Shown: positions 43,486 through 53,244 of the stretch, piece by piece | Numbering within the stretch: position 1 is the stretch's first letter | Layout: the number at the start of each line of letters is the position of its first letter | Assembly (NCBI GenBank): GCA_030789695.1 | Contig: CM061142.1 | Coordinates: 159,126,714 to 159,190,713, forward strand | Source: Scilla litardierei | Taxonomy: Eukaryota; Streptophyta; Magnoliopsida; Asparagales; Asparagaceae | DNA: 64,000 nt | Direction: 5' to 3' | Program-made: the position numbers and the translations under genes | The notes under the pieces: generated by a model | Databases searched by the model: none | What the model saw: only the letters and a program-made list of their open reading frames with translations | Told to the model about the DNA's origin: nothing

Positions 43486-43877
43486 GACCGACTAGATGAC
43501 GATCCAGTCGGTCGGAAAACTTTCTTGAACCGACTAGTTGGCTTTGTAAATTTCTCAGGAGTTACTGTTTATCGTTAGTCGGTCTAAGAACGTTAGTTGA
43601 CCGACTAGGTTGCAAACTAGTCGGTCAGCAATGCTTCTTTAACCGACTAACTCATTAACTATTTTTGGTACCAGCTACTGTTCATTCTTAGTCGGTCTAA
43701 GAACGTTCATCGACCGACTAGATGTCAAACTAGTCGGTCAGTAGTTGTTCTTTGACCGACTAAATCTAAATCCTATTTTTGTACAGGAGTTACTATTTGG
43801 ACTTAGTCGGTCTGCGTTGGTCAACTGACCGGTTAGTTCCCAAACTAGTCGGTCAGTGGTTGCTCTTTGACCGACTA
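43486..43877. repeat. ACCGACTA/TAGTCGGT cluster in Tekay LTR 1
   Basis: Thirteen exact 8-mers (seven ACCGACTA, six of its reverse complement TAGTCGGT) in 392 bp, partly arranged in three tandem units of about 115-121 bp (starts near 43567, 43688, 43803). Equivalent clusters in LTR 2 (about 49476-49867) and LTR 3 (about 56736-57127). Confidence 0.92.
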
Positions 43878-43921
43878 ATCAGTGTCGAAACCCTAATTTC
43901 TGGGCAGCCGCCAGCCCTTCC

Positions 43922-43929
43922 TATTTAAA
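43922..43929 (+). promoter_or_regulatory. TATA box of Tekay LTR 1
   Basis: TATTTAAA, 45 bp after the last palindromic site; same in LTR 2 (49912-49919) and LTR 3 (57172-57179). Confidence 0.65.
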
Positions 43930-44388
43930 CCCCTCCCAAACGTTTTCTTCTTCATCTTCTTCAACTCTAAACCTAATTTCTCCCCCATTGAGCCCCCTAC
44001 TACCTCAAACCCTTATTCCTTCATCCCAAGCCCAAAATCCATCATCCAAACCCTCACTTAACACGTTCTACCTCTCATCTTCCTCAATCTTTCATCAAAT
44101 CCCCAAAATCCACATCAAAACCCATTTCTCCAGATTTTCCCCATCCATTCCAGATCTGAACCCTAGGTTCCCCGGAGCGTTTCTTCCGTTGCCGTGCTTG
44201 CTCGGCGTCTTTCTTCCGTTTCTGATACGGTAATGATAGATCTCTTAATGTTTTCATAACCCGTTGTGTTTTTGTGAAACCCTAATGAAATTGCTTGTTG
44301 TTTTGATGATTGTTTCTCCATAACAGCGATTTCCCCGTAGATTAGTGTCCGTGGGACGAACCCTCGTTGATCGTCATCCTCGGTGCTA

Positions 44389-44905
44389 GGCAAGTGAAAC
44401 TTGCCACTTAGGGTTTAGGCCATGTTTTAGGCCATTTGCTTGTTGTAGGCGTAAAAGAGACTAGGCGACGAAATGATACTCGCCTAGGCGCAAATTCCGG
44501 CACTAGCTTGACAACGAAGCTAGGACCGTCATTTATCATGTTGTATAACTATCATGTCATGTTTAATTTTGATTAACGGTACGCGAATAAATGGTCATCC
44601 ATGCTATCCATGTTGTATGTCGCATTCGTAGCACACGCTACAATACTTGTGTTTCCTAGCCCGTGTTCCAGAAGCGGGCTACGTGAGTTGGTTGATAGCC
44701 AACGCCCGACCTACTTGTTTACCGGCTAGGCACCTGCGTTGCAGGCATAACCCTACACCATACATGTTAAATACACTTCCTGGCTCGTGTTCCAGAAGCG
44801 AGCATTCTGTGTTCGGGGTACTTCCCTGGCTCGATACACGTGGAGGGGTAGAGATAAACGGTCACTTGAGCTTAGGAGTTGGCCCGATCAGCCACTCTAG
44901 CCAAC
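44389..44905 (+). repeat. Series of six perfect hairpins in Tekay leader
   Basis: Stems: GGCAAGT/ACTTGCC (44389-44405), CTAGGCGA/TCGCCTAG (44461-44487), CTAGCTT/AAGCTAG (44503-44523), TAGCCCG/CGGGCTA (44657-44681), GCTCG/CGAGC (44783-44803), GTTGGC/GCCAAC (44878-44905). The fourth and fifth share the loop TGTTCCAGAAG with different stems. All lie downstream of the TATA box and so in the RNA leader. Confidence 0.82.
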
Positions 44906-45624
44906 AGGCGGAATCTCTGTGCACAACTTGTTTACTTGACTGTTCACTTGACGTGAACCACTTGACTTGTACTTGTCCGTGTTTTACTTGTTATCCGTGA
45001 CATACTTGCTACTTGTACTTCCCTTCACTTGTCACTCCCATACTATACTTGCCATGCCATGCATCATACTATATCTGCTAGGTTGCTAGTTTACCTTACC
45101 TTCAGTTTCCTTGCCCAAGTCTTTTAGACTTGCTGACATGTGCCCCTTTACTCTTTTGGGTGACACATGTTAGATCTCGAGCCTGAGTCCGTTGTTGAGG
45201 ACGAGGTGTTTGCGGACGCCGTGCCCGAGCCTGTGTTTGGCGAGGAGTACGTGGACACTGGGGACCAGTCCTAGTGTCTTCGTTGAGCTTTCATTTTTTT
45301 TGTTTAGACTGCTGTTTTGTTTTCGGTGCGTGGCACCTATACTTTGTTACGTTGTTCCTTTTGTTGGCCTTGTTCTGGGCCTTTAGACTCTTTCTTTTAG
45401 CCTGATGGCTTTTCTGGATGTTGAACTTAATTTTCATGTTGGACAAATTATGAGATATGAGATTTTATTTCTGTCTCTCCTTGTGTTATTATTGTTGTTT
45501 CGTTTGTGGTTACAGGGACCTGCTTATGTTTTATTGACGCTTATCGGGTTTGGGGCTTCACAGCTCCACTCTCGTGCGGACCTTTTCACGTCTCGCCTCC
45601 ATTTTAGGGAAGCGGGGCGAGACA

Positions 45625-45767
45625 GGTTTTGTTGGTGGCCCATTCAGGTCCTTCTGTACCTGCGAATTGTCGGAATAGCGATAATAATATTAGAATGTCC
45701 AATAAACTAAGTTCGACGTCCGAGTCATAAGCTATGAGTCTAATTGTTTCGTTTTCTGTGTCACTAG
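45625..45767 (+). other. Tekay leader after LTR 1, with conserved post-LTR block
   Basis: Begins GGTTTTGTTGGTGGCCCATT. No TGGTATCAGAGC type primer-binding site is present. The tRNA primer is not identified. Confidence 0.55.
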
Positions 45768-46312
45768 ATGGCAGGAAGACGAATCACCCGTGGTGGTGGT
45801 AGCGGTGCGCCCCCTCATGATGAGGTGCCTGAGCGGGAACCCACCAATGGGGAGATGATGCGGATGATGCTTCAGATGATGCAGGTGCAGCAAGGCATGC
45901 TCCTGCAAGTCCAGAATGCTCCGGCTGGTCGAGCTCCTCGGGCGACTCCGGAGGCCCCTCGCTCCGAGCCGGGAGCGAAGCAATTTCGGGAGCTGGGTCC
46001 CGCATATTTTGATGGGTCTGAGGGTCCTCTGGCTGCTGATGAGTGGATTCGGAACATTGAGGATAACTTGAAGATGGCCAAGATCACCCCGACTGGATGG
46101 GTTGATTTGACGAAGAGGCAACTCAAGGATAATGCTCGGAACTGGTGGGATGCGGAAGAGAAGATGCTGGTGGAGCCGATAGCTTGGGCTACCTTTAAGT
46201 CCAGGTTTGATGAGGAGTTCTTTCCGAAGGCTGCTAAGAAGGAGATGTTGCAGCGTTTCATTGATCTGAAGCAAGGGAGCTTGACGGTGGACCAGTACCA
46301 CCAAGAGTTCAC
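45768..46312 (+). pseudogene. gag: Tekay gag, first copy, truncated by deletion
   Basis: Same start as the second copy (M-A-G-R-R-I-T-R-G-G-G) and nearly identical through the gag core to H-Q-E-F-T, where a deletion of about 1,315 bp relative to copy 2 begins. The frame then runs through a 46-bp filler to a stop at 46376. Zinc knuckles are lost. Confidence 0.9.
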
Positions 46313-46358
46313 AAGGGTGACAGTACGTGGGCTAGGTTATAGAGAGTGGGGCGGTGAC
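46313..46358 (+). other. 46-bp filler at deletion junction
   Basis: Starts AAGGGTGACAGTACG and replaces bases equivalent to about 52304-53618 of copy 2. Origin not identified in the window. Confidence 0.75.
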
Positions 46359-49055
46359 GGGTTATATCAATCCTAGTGTGTCTCCGTGGGGAGCACCGGT
46401 GCTGCTAGTGAAGAAGAAGGATGGTTCGCGTCGCATGTGTGTGGACTATCGGGAGTTGAATGCGGTGACCATTAAGAATAAATACATGTTGCCTCGCATC
46501 GATGATATTTTTGATCAGCTTGGAGGTTCGAGAGTGTTTTCTAAATTGGATTTGAGGAGTGGTTATCATCAGTTGAAGGTGAAGAAGGATGATGTTTCGA
46601 AGACAGTGTTCAGGACGAAGTATGGACACTATGAGTTTGTGGTTATGCCTTTCGGCATGACTAACGCACCCGAAGTTTTCATGAATCTGATGAACCTGAT
46701 TTTCTATGAATTTTTGGATAAGTTTGTCGTTATCTTTATTGATGACATTCTGATCTATTCGAGGTCGGAGGAGGAGCATGCAACGCACTTGAGGACGGTG
46801 TTGGAAATTTTGAGGAAGCATCGGCTGTATGCCAAGTTTTTGAAGTGCGAGTTTTGGCTGGACATGGTCGCTTTTCTGGGGCATGTGGTGACTGGTGATG
46901 GAATTTCAGTGGATCCCGAGAAGATTAGGGCCATCATAGAGTGGCCTGTTCCACAGTCAGCATCTGAGATTCGGAGTTTCCTTGGACTTGCTGGTTATTA
47001 TCGGCGTTTCATTAAGGACTTTTCCCGTATTGCTGAGCCGATGACCAGGTTGACGTGGAAGGATGTACCTTTTGTTTGGTCGGGTGATTGTGAGAATGCC
47101 TTTGGTGTTCTGAGGGAGAGATTGACGACTGCCCCCATTCTTGTTGTGCCTGATCGCAGCGGCGGATTTGAGATCTTTTGCGATGCTTCTGGCAAGGGTC
47201 TCGGTTGTGTGTTGCATCAGCACATGCATGTTGTGGCGTATGCGTCTCGTCAGCTCAAGACTCATGAGAAGAATTACCAGACGCACGTTTTGGAGTTAGC
47301 TGCTGTTGTGTTTGCGCTCATTATTTGGAGGCACTTCCTGCTGAGTGAGAAAGTGAAGATCTTCACCGATCACAAGAGCTTGAAGTATATTTTTACTCAG
47401 AAGGAGCTCAACATGCGACAGCGTCGATGGTTGGAGCTCATGGGGGATTATGAGATTGATTTGCAGTACCACCCTGGCAAGGTGAATGTGGTTCCTGATG
47501 CTTTGAGTAGGCTTCCCGCGGTGATGATTTTGACCTCGCAGTGGAGATTGCAGCAGGATTTTTGCGAGTCTGGTGTGGAGATTGTTCTTCCTGGGGAGGC
47601 TTCTTCGTTGATGTGTATGCAGATACAGTCGACGATTGTGGATCGGATCAAGGCTGGCCAGGCTGAGGATCCGAAGCTGGTGAAGATTCGGGAACATGTG
47701 GAAGCCGGTCTGCGGACTGACTTTCTGATTCATGAGGATGACTCGCTGAGGTTTGGAGCCAGGTTGTGTGTGCCAGCTGGGGATATTAGAGAGGAGTTGA
47801 TGGTAGAGGCACACAGTTCGTCGTATTCTGTGCATCCTGGTGGCACCAAGATGTACAAGGATCTTCGTCTGAATTATTGGTGGCATGGTATGAAGAGGAG
47901 TGTGGCTCGGAGTGTAGCCAAGTGTTTGGTTTGCCAGCAAGTAAAGGCGGAGCATCAGCGTACGGCAGGGTTGCTACAACCGCTTCCGATTTCGGAGTGG
48001 AAGTGGCAACACATCACTATGGATTTCGTGACTGGACTGCCTCGGAGTCCGAAGCAGAATGACGCGATTTGGGTGATCGTAGATCGATTGACCAAATCCG
48101 CGCACTTTATTCCATTCCGAGTAAGACAGTCCACTGAGGCGCTAGCGAGGAGATATATGGAGGTAAATTCTTTTGCTCTCCGTTTTTATTTCCTTTTCCT
48201 AGTTTGGATAGTGATGTAATGTGAATCGTGCAGGAGGTCATACGACTTCACGGAGTCCCCGTGAGTATCGTGTCTGACAGAGACACGAGGTTCACATCTC
48301 AGTTCTGGCAGAGTTTGCAGAAGAGTTTGGGTACGCGTCTGAGTTTCAGCACGGCGTACCATCCGCAGACGGATGGCCAGTCCGAGAGGACGATTCAGAT
48401 CTTGGAGGACATACTGAGGGCGTGCATGTTGGATTTCAAGGGTTCGTGGGAGGACCATCTACATCTGGTAGAGTTTTCTTACAACAACAGCTTCCAGACG
48501 AGTATTGTCATGGTGCCTTTCGCCGCTCTTTATGGGAGGAAATGTCGATCGCCATTGAGTTGGGATGACGTTGGTGATCGGGAGCTGTTGGGACCTGAGA
48601 TGATCGTGGAGGCCGTGGATATTGTCAGGAACATTCAGGAGACGTTGAGAGTTGCTCAGGACCGTTTTAAGCATTGGGCGGATGCTAAACGTCGTCCTTT
48701 GGAGTTTCAGCCGGGCGACCATGTGTTCTTGAAGATTTCCCTGAATCGTGGTGTGATTTGCTTTGGGAAGCGAGGGAAGTTAAGCCCGCGATACATTGGG
48801 CCATTTGACATTCTGGAGAGAGTTGGCGAGGTAGCTTACCGCTTAGCCTTGCCGCCATCTTTGGAAGGAGTTCACAATGTTTTGCATGTGTCGCAGCTTC
48901 GTCGATACATTAGCGATCCATCTCATGCTGTGGATTTCTCGGAGATTACCGTTCGCCCCGATATGACGTATGACCAGCAGCCAGTGCAGATTCTGGACAG
49001 GTGTCAGAAGTCACTTCGAAACAAGATTGTCAATCTTGTGAGGGTGATGTGGTGA
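46359..49055 (+). pseudogene. pol: Tekay pol, first copy, missing protease and RT start
   Basis: Resumes at [11 protein letters not shown] and keeps RT (F-I-D-D at about 46738-46746), RNase H (F-C-D-A-S-G), integrase HHCC and catalytic core. A 71-bp GT-AG intron (48163-48233) interrupts the integrase. The frame ends with TGA at 49053-49055 inside the chromodomain-like region. A few residue differences separate it from copy 2. Without an in-frame start linked to gag it is not expected to work. Confidence 0.9.
48163..48233 (+). other. Predicted intron in integrase, copy 1
   Basis: ATGGAG|GTAAATTC to GTGCAG|GAGGTC. Removal keeps frame and joins Y-M-E to E-V-I-R-L-H-G-V, as in intact Ty3/gypsy integrases. 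Confidence 0.75.
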
Positions 49056-49170
49056 CACGGCTCGCCTGGAGAGTCTACTTGGGAGAATGAGGATGAGATG
49101 CGAGAGCGCTTTCCACTTTTGTTCCCGGACACGTGAGTGTTGGGAAATTCCGATGACGGAATTTTTCTTA

Positions 49171-49182
49171 AGTTGGGGAGGA
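49171..49182 (+). promoter_or_regulatory. Polypurine tract before LTR 2
   Basis: AGTTGGGGAGGA directly before TGTAACGA; the same tract precedes LTR 3 at 56431-56442. Confidence 0.85.
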
Positions 49183-51615
49183 TGTAACGACTGGTTTTCA
49201 TGTATCTGGATTTATTATATTATATTATATGTTTTGGTGGATTTTCTCATCATGTGTAGTTTTCGTCCCCGTAGCTTTCATTTTCGATCGTTTCGTCGTA
49301 TTTTCTTAGCTTCTTCCGTTGATCGTCGATTTTGGAGTAAGTCATTCGTGACGGGCTTCATATCAGTCATATCTTATTGTTAGATCAAGCCTAGGAGTCT
49401 TAGGAGTCGATCCCGAAGCTTCGCGCTCCATTTCGGAACTTTTGGTGCTTATTAGCCGGTGTAAGAAGGGGCACCGACCGACTAGATGACGATCCAGTCG
49501 GTCGGAAAACTTTCTTGAACCGACTAGTTGGCTTTGTAAATTTCTCAGGAGTTACTGTTTATCGTTAGTCGGTCTAAGAACGTTAGTTGACCGACTAGGT
49601 TGCAAACTAGTCGGTCAGCAATGCTTCTTTAACCGACTAACTCATTAACTATTTTTGGTACCAGCTACTGTTCATTCTTAGTCGGTCTAAGAACGTTCAT
49701 CGACCGACTAGATGTCAAACTAGTCGGTCAGTAGTTGTTCTTTGACCGACTAAATCTAAATCCTATTTTTGTACAGGAGTTACTGTTTGGACTTAGTCGG
49801 TCTGCGTTGGTCAACTGACCGGTTAGTTCCCAAACTAGTCGGTCAGTGGTTGCTCTTTGACCGACTAATCAGTGTCGAAACCCTAATTTCTGGGCAGCCG
49901 CCAGCCCTTCCTATTTAAACCCCTCCCAAACGTTTTCTTCTTCATCTTCTTCAACTCTAAACCTAATTTCTCCCCCATTGAGCCCCCCTACTACCTCAAA
50001 CCCTTATTCCTTCATCCCAAGCCCAAAATCCATCATCCAAACCCTCACTTAACACATTCTACCTCTCATCTTCCTCAATCTTTCATCAAATCCCCAAAAT
50101 CCACATCAAAACCCATTTCTCCAGATTTTCCCCATCCATTCCAGATCTGAACCCTAGGTTCCCCGGAGCGTTTCTTCCGTTGCCGTGCTTGCTCGGCGTC
50201 TTTCTTCCGTTTCTGATACGGTAATGATAGATCTCTTAATGTTTTCATAACCCGTTGTGTTTTTGTGAAACCCTAATGAAATTGCTTGTTGTTTTGATGA
50301 TTGTTTCTCCATAACAGCGATTTCCCCGTAGATTAGCGTCCGTGGGACGAACCCTCGTTGATCGTCATCCTCGGTGCTAGGCAAGTGAAACTTGCCACTT
50401 AGGGTTTAGGCCATGTTTTAGGCCATTTGCTTGTTGTAGGCGTAAAAGAGACTAGGCGACGAAATGATACTCGCCTAGGCGCAAATTCCGGCACTAGCTT
50501 GACAACGAAGCTAGGACCGTCATTTATCATGTTGTATAACTATCATGTCATGTTTAATTTTGATTAACGGTACGCGAATAAATGGTCATCCATGCTATCC
50601 ATGTTGTATGTCGCATTCGTAGCACACGCTACAATACTTGTGTTTCCTGGCCCGTGTTCCAGAAGCGGGCTACGTGAGTTGGTTGATAGCCAACGCCCGA
50701 CCTACTTGTTTACCGGCTAGGCACCTGCGTTACAGGCATAACCCTACGCCATACATGTTAAATACACTTCCTGGCTCGTGTTCCAGAAGCGAGCATTCCG
50801 TGTTCGGGGTAATTCCCTGGCTCGATACACGTGGAGGGGTAGAGATAAACGGTCACTTGAGCTTAGGAGTTGGCCCGATCAGCCACTCTAGCCAACATGC
50901 GGAATCTCTGTGCACAACTTGTTTACTTGACTGTTCACTTGACGTGAACCACTTGACTTGTACTTGTCCGTGTTTTACTTGTTATCCGTGACATACTTGC
51001 TACTTGTACTTCCCTTCACTTGTCACTCCCATACTATACTTGCCATGCCATGCATCATACTATATCTGCTAGGTTGCTAGTTTACCTTACCTTCAGTTTC
51101 CTTGCCCAAGTCTTTTAGACTTGCTAACATGTGCCCCTTTACTCTTTTGGGTGACACATGTTAGATCTCAAGCCTGAGTCCGTTGTTGAGGACGAGGTGT
51201 TTGCGGACGCCGTGCCCGAGCCTGTGTTTGGCGAGGAGTACGTGGACACTGGGGACCAGTCCTAGTGTCTTCGTTGAGCTTTCATTTTTTTTGTTTAGAC
51301 TGCTGTTTTGTTTTCGGTGCGTGGCACCTATACTTTGTTACGTTGTTCCTTTTGTTGGCCTTGTTCTGGGCCTTTAGACTCTTTCTTTTAGCCTGATGGC
51401 TTTTCTGGATGTTGAACTTAATTTTCATGTTGGACAAATTATGAGATATGAGATTTTATTTCTGTCTCTCCTTGTGTTATTATTGTTGTTTCGTTTGTGG
51501 TTACAGGGACCTGCTTATGTTTTATTGACGCTTATCGGGTTTGGGGCTTCACAGCTCCACTCTCGTGCGGACCTTTTCACGTCTCGCCTCCATTTTAGGG
51601 AAGCGGGGCGAGACA
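49183..51615 (+). repeat. Tekay LTR 2 (shared middle LTR)
   Basis: 2,433 bp, ends GCGAGACA like LTR 1. Serves as 3' LTR of copy 1 and 5' LTR of copy 2. Confidence 0.95.
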
Positions 51616-51758
51616 GGTTTTGTTGGTGGCCCATGCAGGTCCTTCTGTACCTGCGAATTGTCGGAATAGCGATAATAATATTAGAATGTCCAATAAACTA
51701 AGTTCGACGTCCGAGTCATAAGCTATGAGTCTAATTGTTTCGTTTTCTGTGTCACTAG
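51616..51758 (+). other. Tekay leader after LTR 2
   Basis: GGTTTTGTTGGTGGCCCATG at the start, otherwise like 45625-45767. CACTAG precedes the gag ATG. Confidence 0.55.
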
Positions 51759-52890
51759 ATGGCAGGAAGACGAATCACCCGTGGTGGTGGTAGCGGTGCG
51801 CCCCCTCATGATGAGGTGCCTGAGCGGGAACCCACCAATGGGGAGATGATGCGGATGATGCTTCAGATGATGCAGGTGCAGCAAGGCATGCTCCTGCAAG
51901 TCCAGAATGCTCCGGCTGGTCGAGCTCCTCGGGCGACTCCGGAGGCCCCTCGCTCCGAGCCGGGAGCGAAGCAATTTCGGGAGCTGGGTCCCGCATATTT
52001 TGATGGGTCTGAGGGTCCTCTGGCTGCCGATGAGTGGATTCGGAACATTGAGGATAACTTGAAGATGGCCAAGATCACCCCGACTGGATGGGTTGATTTG
52101 ACGAAGAGGCAACTCAAGGATAATGCTCGGAACTGGTGGGATGCGGAAGAGAAGATGCTGGTGGAGCCGATAGCTTGGGCTACCTTTAAGTCCAGGTTTG
52201 ATGAGGAGTTCTTTCCGAAGGCTGCTAAGAAGGAGATGCTGCAGCGTTTCATTGATCTGAAGCAAGGGAGCTTGACGGTGGACCAGTACCACCAAGAGTT
52301 CACTAGGCTGAGTCGATTCGCACCGAAGATGGTGCAGGATACTGATGAGAGGGCTCAGAGGTTCCTGCAGGGACTTGCTTTGGAGATCCAGGGTTTTGTG
52401 TCTTCCTCTGATCTGGACTCTTATCAGAAGGTTCTGGTCGCTACCAGGAGGCAGGAGCTGAACCTGAGTCAGAGGAGAGGACATGTTTCTGGTGCTGGGA
52501 AGAGGCCTATGGAGCAGGCCAGAGCGATGGTTAGGCCTGGTTTCAAGCCTAATCAGCCAGCTCAGTTCAAGAGGCCAGGAGGGCCTATTCTGAAGACTTG
52601 CCATTTCTGCGGTAGGACCGGGCACGTCAAGGATCAGTGTAGGAGATTCCTGGGCCAGTGTGTCGTCTGTGGGGATCCTACCCATGCCATGAAGGATTGT
52701 CCGAGGTCGAAGATGCCTTGGAGGGCACCTGTTGCCGCACCGCCGTTGCAGCAGAGAGCCCCAGTGCCCGCTGGACGTGGAGCAGCCCTTGTTCCACAGA
52801 GACAGGCCTTTCAGCAGGCTGTTCCGCCGAGAAGGCAGGCCTTTCTGATGACTGAGGAGGAGAGCATGGCCGTGGACGAGGTTATTACAG
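51759..52890 (+). CDS. gag: Tekay gag, second copy, intact to predicted splice donor
   Basis: ATG at 51759. Residues about 80-210 are the retrotransposon gag domain (F-D-G-S-E-G-P, W-W-D-A-E-E, F-D-E-E-F-F-P). Two CCHC-type knuckles follow: C-H-F-C-G-R-T-G-H-V-K-D-Q-C near residue 281 and C-V-V-C-G-D-P-T-H-A-M-K-D-C near 301. The unspliced frame would stop at 52922; at 52890 ACAG|GTAACG offers a donor that leads into protease. Gag packages element RNA; the knuckles bind it. Confidence 0.88.
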
Positions 52891-53002
52891 GTAACGCTCA
52901 TTCTAGCTATTTTCTTCCTTAGTTAGTTTGAATGTTGATTATGTTGGTTGCTTGCTCATGTTTGTTGCTAGAATAGGATTTGATTGTTAGACTGTTTGCT
53001 AG
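52891..53002 (+). other. Predicted intron between gag and protease, copy 2
   Basis: 112 bp, GTAACG to TTTGCTAG. Splicing keeps the frame from V-I-T-G into V-V-L-V-C-T-F and on to F-D-S-G-A, the expected gag-protease junction. The intron contains in-frame stops. Confidence 0.7.
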
Positions 53003-53244
53003 GTGTGGTTTTGGTTTGCACATTTCCTGCACGAGTCCTCTTTGACTCAGGTGCGTCGATGTGCATTTTGGCCCGAAGCTTCGTGGAGAAGCATTCCTTG
53101 TCGACGTCCTCTCTTTCTAAGAGTTGGAATATCGTCACAGTGAACGGTGCGGTCTCGGTGCATCGTGGGTGCAATTCTTGCCTGTTGGTGGTTTGTGGAC
53201 GTGAGCTTTGTGCTGATTTCATTGTCCACGACATCATTAACTAA
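53003..53244 (+). pseudogene. pro: Tekay protease, copy 2, with nonsense stop
   Basis: Retropepsin with V-L-F-D-S-G-A-S (about 53034-53055), ending at a TAA (53242-53244) just before D-A-V-L-G-I-D-W-L, which is the normal end of the fold. Apart from this stop the frame continues into RT. Confidence 0.85.

Larger units (their letters stand above)
43193..45624 (+). repeat. Tekay LTR 1
   Basis: Starts TGTAACGATTGG, ends GCGAGACA. Holds the ACCGACTA/TAGTCGGT cluster (43486-43877), TATA box (43922-43929) and leader hairpins (44389-44905). Closer to LTR 2 than to LTR 3. Confidence 0.95.

Noticed and set aside
51723..52901. 392-codon minus-strand ORF over Tekay gag
   Set aside because: Antisense shadow of gag, leucine/arginine/histidine-rich, no domain.
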